Of a stretch of 64,000 bases of DNA, positions 22,332 to 34,024 are shown piece by piece. Within the stretch, counting starts at the first letter, position 1. Each line of letters opens with the position of its first letter. The notes below the pieces were generated by a model, which worked only from the letters and a program-made list of their open reading frames with translations, was not told the DNA's origin and searched no databases. Source of the DNA: Neostapfia colusana (Eukaryota > Streptophyta > Magnoliopsida > Poales > Poaceae); assembly GCA_030760725.1 (NCBI GenBank), contig JASWHV010000007.1:23658824-23722823 (forward strand). The letters are read 5' to 3'. The position numbers and the translations under genes were made by a program.

Positions 22332-25300
22332 TGTGGCGGACCGGAATCCACTCATCCAGGATCTCAGAGGGTGGTGCCGCACGATGCGACACCCGACAAC
22401 ACACATCATAAGGACAGCATTGTATTACATAGGAAACCAACTGAATTGTACAAAATAGTATTAGACTTCAGTTACAAACTAAGTAAGGAAATTACAACAG
22501 CGGAAGGTAAGTTTATACAACTCACACCCATCTACCTAGCAAAAGTCGGTTGCCCAGCCCTACGGGCAACCCCCACTAGCTGCACTCCTCAGCTCAGCGT
22601 GGCGTGTACGGCTCCCACTCAGCCGTGATCCCCAACGGAGGATAGCCCTCGCCAGTGGACTCGTACCCCGAGTCCATGGGATACTCCTCATCTGAAAAAC
22701 ACTTATAGCAGCAACCATGAGCACAATGGCTCAACAAGGCTTAACCGACTCACCTATGCATGAAACTCTATATGCAGTTCACAACGACAATGGTACCATT
22801 TGCAGCAAACGGACACGCCTACAAGTTCATCCTTATTTCATATTTTAGCCACAAGTTAACAGTTTATGAATCTGAAATTTTAGTGAGCAATATTTGGTGG
22901 CACACATGTAGCAATACAATTTAATCATATCAGCAATATTGATTCATACCATTTCATATATCAACTACGTCACGACACAGTGAACAAGCGGTACTCATTA
23001 CCGCGAGGGACAGTGAATTGACTCGATATACATCTGCAGGGATACCCGAATAGCATGTCACAAACGCCCAACCGTGGAGCTGCACAACACGCTCACTCGA
23101 TGTCGTACGGGACAACCTTTCACCCAACAGCCCAAAGGTCGAACCGGTCGCACCCAAATGGACATGAGGTTCCCTACACGGAGCATCTCTCTATGCCCCT
23201 TAGCGGATTTCCACCTTTCTGCCCTCAACCTACACCTATAAATCGGTGCGTTATGCCTCGATGCCCGAAGGTATAGGTTACATCGGTTTATCGGATCCCA
23301 TATATCCGATATGCCTTCGGTACATTCAAACTTGCTCAGCGGGGCCGCATACGGATCGGTCCTCAATCAACACGGACAGAGCTGCGCCCACAAGACTTCC
23401 TCTTGCTACGCCCTAGCCCCTGCCTAGTCTCATTTTCTTACTAAAATGATCTCACAACACTCGAACCAATCCCATGTGTTCCAACTCCTAAACTCGCGAG
23501 TAGATTCCAACTACTTGACTTGTACCAAAGTTCTATGATCATTAAGCAAAGCGTATACTACTCGAGGACTTATACACTACCCTCACTCTTGTGGGAATGA
23601 TCTGGCCATGCACTTGGGTTTCATCCATCCTACACCTAATGCACATACATACCACATACTAATTATGCATAAAGCAAAACTTGTAAAATTGGTTAATGCA
23701 AACCAGGGCTTGCCTTGTTGCTGCTGGTCAGAGGTTAGGGCTTCGTCCGGAAGAAGGAACTCGAGCACTTCCGGGGTCTCCTCGCCTTCAGCGACTACAC
23801 GTAAACGATATACTATATGTCAATTTAAATGCAATGTTTAGAACTTATTAAGTAATTACCATAACCCTAGCTAACCCTCCCCTTTGGTTCTGAAATTTTT
23901 TATGGTGGCTTGGTAGGGTCTTAACCAGAGTCTTGACCAAGCTTCATTTGAAACAAAGTTCATTTGAGCCTTGTACAAACAAAAGCCTATTTGGTCATTA
24001 GTAGGGTCTCTAAGGATTTCCAGGGATTTTCATGGATCTAACCATTACTTTCTGGAAACTAGAATTTCAGATGGTTCTAATGGACTCGGTTTCATGTCAT
24101 TTGAAGCATTCTAGATGATGTTATGACCTAAACAAGATTTGAGAAAATCTGAAAAATGTTTATGTATATTTTTCCTATTTTCTCAGGGCAGTTCATTTAA
24201 TCACACCATTAGGGGGACTAAATGAACCTGGATGGGTCTGAAATTTTTCCTGTGACTCAAGGATTTTCATGAACTGAATTTTGTATTGCTGGAAAGTACT
24301 CAAAAAGCTGAATTCAGAAAAAATTGGTTCACTGAATTTGGAGCTTCCTACCAGAAGTTATATGCATTTGAAGTTTGAACCAAATCTGAAAATTCAAATA
24401 AATTTTAAACCGGTTTGTGGGCCCCACTCTTTAAACCGGCCCACTGAGATCGCGGCCACACCGCAGCCCACGGGGTTTTACCTGTTCTGCCACACCGGAT
24501 CCCAGCCGCAAAATGGACCCCCGCTGGAAACAGGGACTGACCGGTGGACCCGACCCCCTTTCGTCTACCTCGCGACACCCCGTGACCCCCACGGCGGCGC
24601 TTCGCCGGAGAACTCGCCGCCAGCCAATTCACCGCACCACCATCGACGCATTTCGCCGCCTGTGCCCAACTTTGCTTGGGGAACATGTTGGTGCACTCAC
24701 CGAAGCTCGGCGATGGCCGGAACCACGCTCGCGATGGTGACAGCGGCGATCCCCACTCCGGCGATGTCGCCCGAGCTACTCAGGCCCCTATTTTTCGAAT
24801 GGTTTGCTCCTACAGCTCCGCTGTGGCATGCTGAGCACGAAAATGAACTTGGTTTGCCATGGAAATGGCCGGAGCTAGGACCTCACCGTCGACCTAGAGT
24901 TGAAAATGGCGGCGATCGGAAAAACTCGGAGAACAACCACTAGGGTCGACGGTTTTCTCCGGTTGTCGATCCTAGAGGTACGTTGGAAGGCCTAGGACGT
25001 ATGGTTAAAGGAAGACGAGCTGGTATGGACTGACCACCAAGAATTTCGAGTTGAGCCCGCTCTCGGTCCTAAAAACGGCAATTCGGTAAACCTCAAAATA
25101 CTCCCTCACTACTGGACGAGAAGGAGGAAGACGTTCACCGGAAGATCGAGGAGAGGACGGCACATGTTTTTGCTGTAGGTGATCGACTGAGTCTCGGCTT
25201 GTACCGCGGGGACGGTGGAGAGCCGAGAGTCGCTCGTGTGGTGAGAATGGCGATGGTACGCGCGCGTGAGGGAAGGCACTGCAGTGAAATGGTCCCGGTT

Positions 25301-26066
25301 GGGGTCGGACGACGTGGAGAACACGTCTGCGCGGTCTGATCCCCAGAACAGGAGGTGGCATGGCGACTTTGTTGGGGCGAGGTTCACCCGTGCGCTGGCG
25401 ACCTCTCGGTGTTCGACCGGAGAACTGAGCCCGTTTTGCCTCTGTGTCTGACCAGTGGGTCCCTCCTCTCCCCTCTAATTCATTTCCGATTTTTACTGAA
25501 AAGATCCCAGCTACTCACAATTGAATGAGAGACTTAGCCACCAAGTCATGGTTTGAATTTGGTTTCCTCAATTTGAGATTAGTTTGGCTAAATTTGCTGC
25601 CCATTTGAATTTGAAATTCAAATTCAGTTTGAAATAGTGCAAATTTAGCTCCCAATAAGATGAACTCCAATGAGGATGAAACTTGGTGGACTAACTCAGA
25701 AAAATGTGCTGAGTTTGAATATGAAGTCAATGTTTGAATTCAAGTGATGAAAGTGGCTGCAATTTGAATTTGCATTCAAATTGGCCCCTTTTTCAAATGT
25801 CTCCAAAAATGCCTCAAAAAGTCTTGGATTTGCATGAAATTTGGCCTGAGCCTTCCCAAGACTATTTAAGGTCTAGGGGCGAGCTCAACCTTTCATGTTT
25901 ATGTGTGTGAGCTCCTACATTTTGAAGTTAGGGCTTTCCCCTCTAATCACCCTTTTGATGGTGTTTACTTGCTCTCCACAATTGTTCATGAGATACCCAC
26001 CATATGAGCTGTGGTGTTGTGAGGTGATGAACATTTTTTTGCAAGTCACTTTCTTGGGCTTTTACA
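22332..26066 (-). repeat. 5' LTR of element A
   Basis: 3735 bp, from TGTGGCGG at 22332 to ...TTTTACA at 26066; on the minus strand it runs TGTAAAAGCCC ... CCGCCACA. The right two-thirds repeats 1020-3651. About 102 bases present in the other copy are missing near 24268, flanked by short TTTCA repeats. Confidence 0.9.
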
Positions 26067-26104
26067 ATATCCGAACCAATCTGTGCCTTTCGCAACTTTA
26101 TTTT
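26067..26104. other. Short unassigned junction sequence
   Basis: 38 bases between the A LTR and recognisable B protease. They do not read as the expected protease active-site region, so B is broken here, or this is filler. Confidence 0.4.
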
Positions 26105-27228
26105 CAACTTAGCTAGTATGGAAATGGTGGAGAAGTTGTCTCTTACCACCAGACCACATCCTCATCCTTACTACATACAATGGTTCAACAACAGCGGCAA
26201 GGTTAAAGTAACACGTACTGTTTGTGTACATTTTAGTATCGCTACATATGTGGATTATGTGTATTGTGATGTGGTACCCATGCAAGCATGCTTCCTTTTA
26301 CTTGGTAGACCATGGCAATTTGATAAAAATTCTGTATACCATGGAAGGAAAAATCAGTATACTCTTGTTCATAAGGATAAAAATATTACTTTGCTTCCTA
26401 TGTCTCCAGAACATATTTTGAAAGATGATCTTACTAGCGCTAGTAAGGCAAAGCAGGAATAAAATAAGAGTGAAAATCAGATTGTGGCAAAACAATTTAA
26501 GCAACAACATAAGCCTACTAACAAACCATCATCTAGTGTTGCATCTGAAATAAAATTGAAAAGTGGTTGTTTACTTGCCGCCAAATCTGATATTACTGAT
26601 CTGGATTTTAGCAAATCTGTTTGCTATGCTTTTGTGTGCAAAGAGGCATTATTTTCATTCGAGGATGTGCCTCCCTCTTTGCCTCCTGCTGTCACTAACA
26701 TTTTGCAGGAGTTCGCTGATGTCTTTCCACAAGAGGTGCCACCGGGATTACCACCTATTCGCGGGATTGAGCATCAGATTGACTTAATTCCCGGTGCCTC
26801 GCTGCCCAATCGTGCGCCATACCGTACCAATCCTGATGAGACGAAGGAGATTATGCGTCAAGTTCAGGAGCTACTCGACAAAGGTTATATACGCGAATCC
26901 CTTAGTCCTTGTGCTGTTCCTATTATACTAGTACCAAAAAAGGATGGTACATCTCGTATGTGCGTTGATTGTAGAGCTATTAATAATATTACTATTCGAT
27001 ATCGTCATCATATTCCTAGGCTCGATGATATGCTTGATGAATTAAGTGGCTCTACCATATTCTCCAAAGTTTATTTGTGTAATGGATACCATCAAATTCG
27101 TATGAAATTGGGAGATGAATGAAAAACAGCATTTTAAACTAAGTTTGGCTTATATGAGTGGTTAGTCATGCCTTTTGGGTTAACTAATGCACCTAGCACA
27201 TTCATGAGATTAGTGAACGAAGTTTTAC
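26105..27228 (+). pseudogene. Element B pol, 5' part: protease remnant and RT N-terminus
   Basis: Starts inside the protease (NLASMEMVEKL), just after where the catalytic DSG/DGG would lie, continuing with FLLLGRPWQF. A stop at 26461 is followed by RT: LQEFADVFPQEVPPGLPPIRG, NRAPYRTNPDE, LVPKKDGTSRMCVDCRAI, FSKVYLCNGYHQI. A TGA at about 27121 and TAA near 27136 follow; GLYEWLVMPFGLTNAP and FMRLVNEVL come before the LINE insertion. Motif wording resembles CRM-type chromoviruses. RT continues at 30661. Confidence 0.85.
27210..27228. other. LINE target-site duplication, left copy
   Basis: TTAGTGAACGAAGTTTTAC (19 bp) is repeated exactly at 30642-30660. The first two T could belong to the LINE tail, giving 17-19 bp. 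Confidence 0.9.
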
Positions 27229-27374
27229 AACTCCGCCTATGTTGTAATAACATAGCCGGTCCCAAGCCCAGGTAAAGGAGGAGGGGTTGTGATAGGCTTG
27301 GCGAGCCAACAACTACACTTAGCCATTCTCATGGAAATGAAACCCAATAGAAATTCGTTGGGGTCGTAACCCTT

Positions 27375-27558
27375 TTAGCGCTGCGCCATATCGGAACCCG
27401 GGTATGGTGTTACGTGGGCAAGGGCCGGGTCGCCACCGTCTTAGTGGTACGCCATATTGGAACGCGGATATGGTGTTAAATGAGCAAGGGACGGATCGCC
27501 ACCACCTTAGTGGCACGCTACATCATCGCCTGGATGTAGTGATAAGTGAGCAAGGGTA
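27375..27558 (+). repeat. 66 bp tandem repeats at the LINE 5' end
   Basis: Unit 1 (27375-27440) and unit 2 (27441-27506) share GCCATAT.GGAAC, TATGGTGTTA and GCAAGGG...CGCCACC; a third, more diverged and shortened unit follows from 27507. The 66 base period is a multiple of three. Confidence 0.75.
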
Positions 27559-27559
27559 T

Positions 27560-30344
27560 TTGCATCTTACTCGACGGGTGCAAAGCGTAAGGAAGCTAGC
27601 CAAGGAACATAGATTTCAGGTGGGTAGTTGGAATGTAGGATCCTTGACGGGGAAGCTACTTGAGTTAGTAGATGTTGCCATTAGGAGACGAGTAAATATC
27701 CTTTGTGTACAAGAGACTAGATGGGCGGGTCAAAAGGCGAGAGAAGTCGAGAATACCGGTTTCAAGCTTTGGTATTCTGGATCGGCTGAACTAGAAATGG
27801 CGTAGGTGTTCTAATAGATAAGAGTCTTAAGGATGGAGTAGTGGATGTTCGAAACGAGGGGATAGGATCATCTTAATCAAGATAGTAATTGGGGACATTG
27901 TCTTGAACATCATTAGTGCTTATGCCCCACAAGTTGGGCTCAACATGAGTGCTAAGAGGCAATTTTGGGAGGACTTGGAGGATATGGTTAGTAGTGTACC
28001 GATAACCGAGAAACTCCTCATAGGAGGAGATCTCAATGGTCATGTGGGTGCAACTAACCTAGGATTTTAGGGAGTACATGGAGGCTTTGGATGCGACGAT
28101 AGAAATCAAGAGGGTAAGGACATCCTAGACTTTGCCGTAGCCTATGATCTGTTGGTAGCTAACACCCTCTTTAGGAAGAGGCAATCTCACCTAGTGACCT
28201 TTAGTAGTGCCCAACACTCTAGCCAGATTGACTTTGTCCTCACTAGGAGAAGGGATAGACGGGAGTGTATAGATTGTAAGGTGATCCCTGGGGAGTGTGT
28301 TGTGACACAACATAAGCTTGTGGTAGTTGACTTTCGCTTCCATACATGTTCTTTGCGGGACAAAGGTGTCAAAATCACAAGAACAAAGTGGTGGAAGTTG
28401 AAAGGAGAACCACAAGAATCCTTTAAAAATAGGGTGATCACAGAAGGACCCTGGGCAGAAAATGGAGATGCAGATAGTATGTGGGTGAAGATGGCAACAT
28501 GCATTAGGAAGGTAGCTAGTGAGGTGTTCGGGGTGACAAAAGGAAGAAAACTTGTAGATAAAGACACTTGGTGGTGGAATGAGGATGTACAAAAAGCCAT
28601 TAAGGAGAAGAAGGAGTGTTTCAAGAGTTGGCATAATGATAGAAGCGCACGCAACATGCTTAAGTACAAAGAGGCCAAGAAAAATGCAAGGCGGGCTGTG
28701 AGTAAGGCAAGAGGACAGGCCTATGATGAGTTATATGAGAGACTAGAGACAAAAGAAGGTGAAAAGGACATATACAAGATAGCAAAAATCAGCGAGAGAA
28801 AGATGAGGGATTTCAATCAAGTTAAATGCATCAAAGATGAGACTGACCGCATTCTAGTGAAGGATGAAGAGATTAAGAATAGATGGTGGGATTACTTTAA
28901 TGGGCTATTCAATGATGGGAATGGGAGCACTATGGTTGAGTTGGATGACTCCTTTGATGACTCCAATAGGCGGTTTGTGCGGAGGATACAAGAGTTTGAG
29001 GTTAAGGAGGCCTTAAAAAGGATGAAAGGAGGAAAGGCTCTCGGCCCTGATGATGTCCCTATTGAGGTGTGGAGATGCCTTGGGGACGTGGCAATAGTAT
29101 GGCTCACAAAGCTATTCAACCACATTTTTCAGTCAAACAAGATGCCTGAAGAATGGAGGAAAAGTATATTAGTACCTATCTTCAAAAATAAAGGAGATAT
29201 TCAAAGTTGTACTAATTATCGATAGATTAAGCTTATGATTCATACTATGAAGCTTTGAAAGAGAGTCATTGAACACCGCCTGAGGAAAGTGACCAATGTC
29301 ACTAAAAACCAGTTTGGTTTTATGCCTGGGAGGTCTACAATGGAGGCGATTTTCCTTCTTTGTCACCTTATGGAGAGATATAGGGAGCAGAAGAAGGACT
29401 TGTATATGGTGTTTATTGACTTGGAGAAGGTGTACGACAAGATACCAAGGTCAGTCATGTGGTGGGCACTAGAGAAACATAAAGTGCCAACAGAGTACAT
29501 TACCCTTATCGAGGATATGTACAACATTGTTAGGACAAGTGTGCGCGTAAGTGATAGTGAGACTGATGCATTTCCTATCACGGTAGGACTACATCAAGGA
29601 TCAGCTTTGAGCCCATACATCTTTTCCTTGGTGATGGATGAGGTGTCGAAGGATATACAAGGGGATATCCCTTGGTGCATGCTCTTTGCCGATGATGTAG
29701 TGCTGGTAGATGAAACTAGGGATGGTGTTGATAAGAAATTAGAGTTATGGAGACAAACCTAAGAGTCCAAGGGGTTTAGACTTAGTAGGACCAAGACCGA
29801 GTATATGAGGTGTGACTTTAGTGGTGTTGCTCCTGCAGAGGGAAATGTTAGTCTACAAGGACAAATAGTACCTAGAAGGGACTCTTTCCGATGCTTAGGA
29901 TCAATGTTACAAAGCAATGGCGATATTGATGAGGATGTTTGCCACAGGATCAGGGTAGGGTGGATGAAATAGCGACAAGCCTCTGGAATCCTATGTGATA
30001 GGAAGGTCCCACAAAAGATAAAAGGGAAGTTCTATAGGACGGTGATCAGACCCGTGATGCTTTATGGGGCGGAATGTTGGCCAACTAAAAGGCAACATGT
30101 CCAACAAATGAGTGTCGTAGAGATGTGCATGCTACGATGGATGTGCGGGCACACGAGAAGAGACCGAATAAGGAATGAGGCGATTCGTGATAAGGTAGGC
30201 TTGGCGTCGATTGAAGAGAAGTTAGTCCAACATCGACTTAGGTTGTTTGGACATATCCAACGGAGGCCTCTAGAAGCACCGGTTAACAGTGAGATTTTAA
30301 GAGGTAGAGAAAATATTTGGAGGGTAGAGGACGACCAAGGTTGA
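27560..30344 (+). pseudogene. LINE ORF: AP-type endonuclease and reverse transcriptase
   Basis: Endonuclease: VGSWNVGSLTGK, NILCVQETRW, then after a frameshift near 27805 ISAYAPQVG, GGDLNGHVG, SQIDFVLTRR and HKLVVVDFRF. RT: KGGKALGPDDVPIE, NQFGFMPGRST, FIDLEKVYDKIPR, LHQGSALSPYIF and the catalytic FADD box near 29689. The C-terminal part has VMLYGAECWP and LRWMCGHTRRDRIRN. From about 28000 on the frame is constant but broken by stops near 28068, 29223, 29256, 29760 and 29971. The protein would nick target DNA and prime cDNA synthesis there. Confidence 0.88.
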
Positions 30345-30641
30345 CCTGAGAGGAGGCGGTAAAACGAGATTTGAGAGATTAAAATGTATCTAGAGACTTA
30401 GTTCATGATAGGACCGCATGGAAAGTAGCAATTCATGTGCCAGAACCTTAGTCTTGTTTCCTTTTTTGTTTTTCTCTTTTTGTTTTTTTTTCTTTTTTGT
30501 CTTTTTTTCTTTTTTTTTTTCTTTTTCTTTTCTTTTTCTTATTCTTATATCTCTTCCTCTCTTTTACTTCATTGATATTGGGTTTCAAGTCTAGCGGACC
30601 CCAACATGCTTGGGATAAAAGCTTGGTTGTTGTTGTTGTTG
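30345..30641 (+). other. LINE 3' untranslated region and (TTG)n tail
   Basis: Non-coding, with a long C/T-rich stretch (30459-30545) and a tail of about six TTG/GTT units ending at 30641. The tail is the likely RT recognition and priming end. Confidence 0.75.
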
Positions 30642-33009
30642 TTAGTGAACGAAGTTTTACGTGCTTTCATTGGACGATTTGTGGTAGTCTATTTTGATGA
30701 TATACTGATTTATAATAGAACTTTGGAGGAACATTTGGAACATTTACGTGCTGTTTTTATTGCTCTATGTGATGCACGTTTGTTTGGTAACCTTGGGAAG
30801 TGCACCTTTTGCACCGATCGAGTATCTTTTCTTGGCTATGTTATTACTCCACATGGAATTGAAGTTGATAAAGCCAAGGTTGAAGCAATTGAGAGTTGGC
30901 GGCAGCCCAAAACGGTCACACAAGTGAGGAGTTTTCTTGGTCTTGCTAGTTTCTACAGAAGTTTTGTGAGAGATTTCAGCACCATTGCTGCACCTCTCAA
31001 TGAGATTACAAAGAAGGACGTGCCTTTTGTTTGGGGTACCACACAAGAAGAAGCCTTCACGGTATTGAAAGATAAGTTGACACATGCTCCTTTATTCCAA
31101 CTTCCTGATTTTAATAAGACTTTTGAACTTGAATATGATGCTAGTGGAATTGGATTAGGAGGTGTGTTATTACAAGATGGTAAACCTGTGGCATACTTTT
31201 CTAAAAAATTGAGTGGGCCTAGTCTGAATTATTCTACTTATGATAAGGAATTATATGCTCTTGTTTGGACTTTGGAAACATGGCAACATTATTTATGGCC
31301 CAAAGAATTGGTTATACTTTCTGACCATGAATCTTTGAAACACATTAAAAGTCAAGCAAAACTGAACCGTAGACATGCCAAATGGGTTGAATTCATTGAG
31401 ACTTTCCCTTATGTCATTAAACACAAGAGGGGTAAAGAAAATGTTATTGCTAATGCATTGTCTCGACGTTATACTATGCTTTCACAACTTGACTTTAAAA
31501 TATTTGGTTTGGAGACCATCAAAAATCAATTTTTGCATGATGCTGAATTTAAAGATGTAATGCAGAATTGTAAGGAAGGAAGAACATGGAACAAGTTCAT
31601 TTGGAATGATGGATTTGTGTTTCGTGCTAACAAGCTATGCATTCCAGCTAGCTCCGTTCGTCTTTTGTTGTTGCAGGAGGCACATGGAGGAGGATTAATG
31701 GGACACTTTGGCGTGAAGAAAACAGAGGACATACTTGCTACCCATTTCTTTTGGCCAAAGATGAGACGAGATGTTGAGCGTTTTGTTGTTCGCTGTACTA
31801 CATTTCAAAAAGCTAAGTCACGACTCAATCCTCATGGTTTATATATGCCTTTGCCTGTACCCAGTGTTCCATGGGAGGACATCTCCATGGACTTTGTTTT
31901 AGGGTTACCTCGAACAAAGAAGGGGAGGGATAGCATATTTGTTGTCGTGGATAGATTTTCGAAAATGGCACACTTTATACCATGTCATAAAAGCGAGGAT
32001 GCTACTAATGTTGCTGATTTGATCTTTCGTGAAATTATTCGTTTGCATGGTGTGCCAAATACAACTGTTTCAGATTGTGACACTAAATTTCTTAGCCACT
32101 TTTGGAGATGTTTATGGGCTAAGTTGGGGACTAAACTGCTTTTTAGTACTACATGTCACCCCAAACTGATGGTCAAACTGAAGTAGTCAATAGAACATTG
32201 TCCACTATGCTTAGGGCTGTTTTGAAGAATAACCTGAAAATGTGGGAAGAATGCTTGCCTCATATTGAATTTGCTTATAATCGTTCGCTGCATTCTACTA
32301 CTAAGATGTGCCCTTTTGAAATTGTGTATGGTTTCCTACCTCATGCACCTATTGATTTGTTGCCTCTTCCATCTTTGGAGAAGGTTAATTTTGATGCTAA
32401 ACATCGTGCTGAATTGATCTTAAAAATGCATGAGTTAACTAAGGAAAACATTGAGTGCATGAATGCTAAATACAAACTTGCTGGCGATAAGGGTAGAAAA
32501 CATATTGTGTTTGAACCAGGAGATCTTGTTTGGTTACATTTACGAAAAGATAGGTTTCCTGATTTGCGCAAATCAAAGCTAATGCCACGTGCTGATGGTC
32601 CTTTTAAGGTGTTAAAGAAAATAAATGATAATGAATATAAACTTGAGCTGCCTGCAGACTTTGGGGTTAGTCCCACTTTTAACATTGCAGATTTGAAGCC
32701 TTATTTGGGTGAGGAAGATGTGCTTCCGTTGAGGACGACTTCAATTCAAGAAGGGGAGGATGATGAGGACATCACTACCACAGTTACACCCATAGCCTCT
32801 GCTACCACACATATGAGACCAGTTACTAGAGCTCGCGCATGTAGTTAAATGATCAGGTACTTTCATTTCTTGGTAATGTTTCTAATATTTATGAGAATAT
32901 GATGCTGCCTAAATTGGATACATTTGTGTTTATTACAAATGAATGGCCTAGCATGGACAAGAGGAATGAACATGGGGGCATCATCAAGCAGGGAGATGAA
33001 GGCGCGTGA
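30642..33009 (+). pseudogene. Element B pol, 3' part: RT, RNase H, integrase, tail
   Basis: Resumes in RT just after the LINE (AFIGRFVVVYFDDILIY with the catalytic FDD). RNase H: ELEYDASGIGLGGVLLQ and LSDHESLKHIKSQ. Integrase: HGGGLMGHFGV and WPKMRRDVERFVVRCTTFQKAKS, where the second Cys of the CxxC is Phe; SMDFVLGLP, VSDCDTKF, and after a frameshift near 32158 QTDGQTEVVN. It ends ADFGVSPTFNIADLKPYLGEED and VTRARACS, with stop at 32846. A related tail (LNDQVLSFLGN, to about 33009) continues in another frame. I see no chromodomain. Confidence 0.87.
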
Positions 33010-33825
33010 GATGAGAACCAAAACGGAGTTTCTAGTGGAGTTTTCAGCACTTTGAAGCCACCTTGATGACATACAAGGACATGGACGAAATATACAAGGT
33101 GGTGGACCAGAATAAAGTCAAGTGAATGAATAGGGTACTGTGCACCAAATCTTGAGGCTGGGGCCATGTAATAAAGAGAGATTTAGACAAATAAGGAAAG
33201 GAATAAGGGAAATCTCATCCAACTTTTCTTCTGGACGAAATTTCCCTCTGTCTTCCCCCATTTAAAGATGGATGTGCTATAATGAGGAAATAAATAGAGG
33301 AAATCATATCCTGCCTTGCTGTTGGATCGATTTCCCTCTTTCTTTCCCTATTAAAAGGTAGTCTATCTCAGAAAAAGGAAGGGAATAAGGGAGATCACTT
33401 TCTACCTTTGTTGCTGGATGAATTTCCCTCTTCCCTCCCCTATTTAAGTAGGCCAAGAGCTCCTTGAGAAGGCGGATTTTGTTTAGATTAAAGTTTGCCA
33501 CAGATGCAACTCGTGTACCTCGTTTGTGTCCAACGACTAGACCATGACGTTTCAGAACCCCACTTTCATCAATAAAGTTTTCTTCTTGAATTCACAATAT
33601 CCAGATTGCAATCCCAGTTTCTTGCTTGTTCTTCGTTTGCCAGCAGGAAATAGACCCTCGTGGTCAGGTTGATCGTGCTTCGGCGTGGTCAATAACCTCT
33701 TGGAGTTGGTCTAGCGATTGCTAAGGCGCGATGTCTTCACACGTTCATAGTCGGATCGTCAAAGTCTACTCCACCAAAAACGATAGTTACCATCTCATCG
33801 AAAGACGGGGCACCTTCGTCTCTAT
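33010..33825 (+). repeat. B-family LTR-like region
   Basis: Non-coding stretch between the B pol tail and a primer-like site and gag. No partner LTR is in the window, so its ends are approximate. It contains three tandem promoter-like units (33195-33455) and a TATA-like TATTTAAG at 33441. Confidence 0.55.
33195..33455 (+). repeat. Three tandem ~90 bp units with TATA-like ends
   Basis: Each unit runs from a purine stretch (GGAATAAGGGAAATC-like) through CTGGA.GAATTTCCCTC to an A/T core: CATTTAAAGA (33260), TATTAAAAGG (33349), TATTTAAGTA (33441). Spacing is 88-92 bases. Confidence 0.7.
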
Positions 33826-33844
33826 CAAGATCTGATACCACTTG
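33826..33844 (-). other. Primer-binding site in inverted orientation
   Basis: CAAGATCTGATACCACTTG reads on the opposite strand as CAAGTGGTATCAGATCTTG. In this plus-strand element a TGGTATCAGA site is expected on the plus strand between LTR and gag; the 19 bases look flipped in place, bordered by CAAG/CTTG. Confidence 0.5.
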
Positions 33845-34024
33845 GCAATCGCTTTATCCAATCTTTGAGAGTTTGACTACAACAGTTGCCGATCACCACC
33901 TGCTGGTTGGTAAGAACGGGTAAGAATTTGTGATTCGCTTGACGGACTTGTGACTTTCCTCCACATCACATCCTATTAGTGGTCAGTAGGACCATATTCT
34001 TGTGTGTTTCTATTTCTGCTAACC

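Larger units (their letters stand above)
1020..26066 (-). mobile_element. Element A: Tekay/Del-like Ty3/gypsy retrotransposon split by element H
   Basis: Minus-strand LTR retrotransposon. In its own direction it has a 5' LTR (22332-26066), tRNA-Met primer site (22316-22328), long leader, gag (from 20354), protease, RT, RNase H, integrase with a chromodomain-like tail (to 3718), polypurine tract (3652-3664) and 3' LTR (1020-3651, truncated). Element H interrupts pol at 5677-17821. LTRs of about 3.7 kb and the C-terminal tail suit the Tekay/Del chromoviruses. No target duplication can be checked because the far end of the 3' LTR is missing. Several frameshifts and stops make it non-autonomous today. 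Confidence 0.85.
27229..30641 (+). mobile_element. RTE-type LINE (non-LTR retrotransposon) inserted in B pol
   Basis: A 3.4 kb insertion flanked by a perfect 17-19 bp duplication, with an endonuclease and RT frame and a 3' tail of TTG repeats after AACATGCTTGGGATAAAAGC. A (TTG)n tail instead of poly-A is typical of the RTE clade. The start (CTATGTT GTA ATAACATAG hairpin at about 27237-27255) appears full length. It carries many stops, so it cannot move itself now. Confidence 0.9.

Noticed and set aside
28187..28678. Long antisense frames across the LINE
   Set aside because: Shadow of the strongly coding sense frame with endonuclease and RT motifs.
30455..30545. T/C-rich run as a poly-A tail of a minus-strand insertion
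   Set aside because: It is inside the LINE 3' region upstream of the (TTG)n tail, and the target duplication lies outside it.
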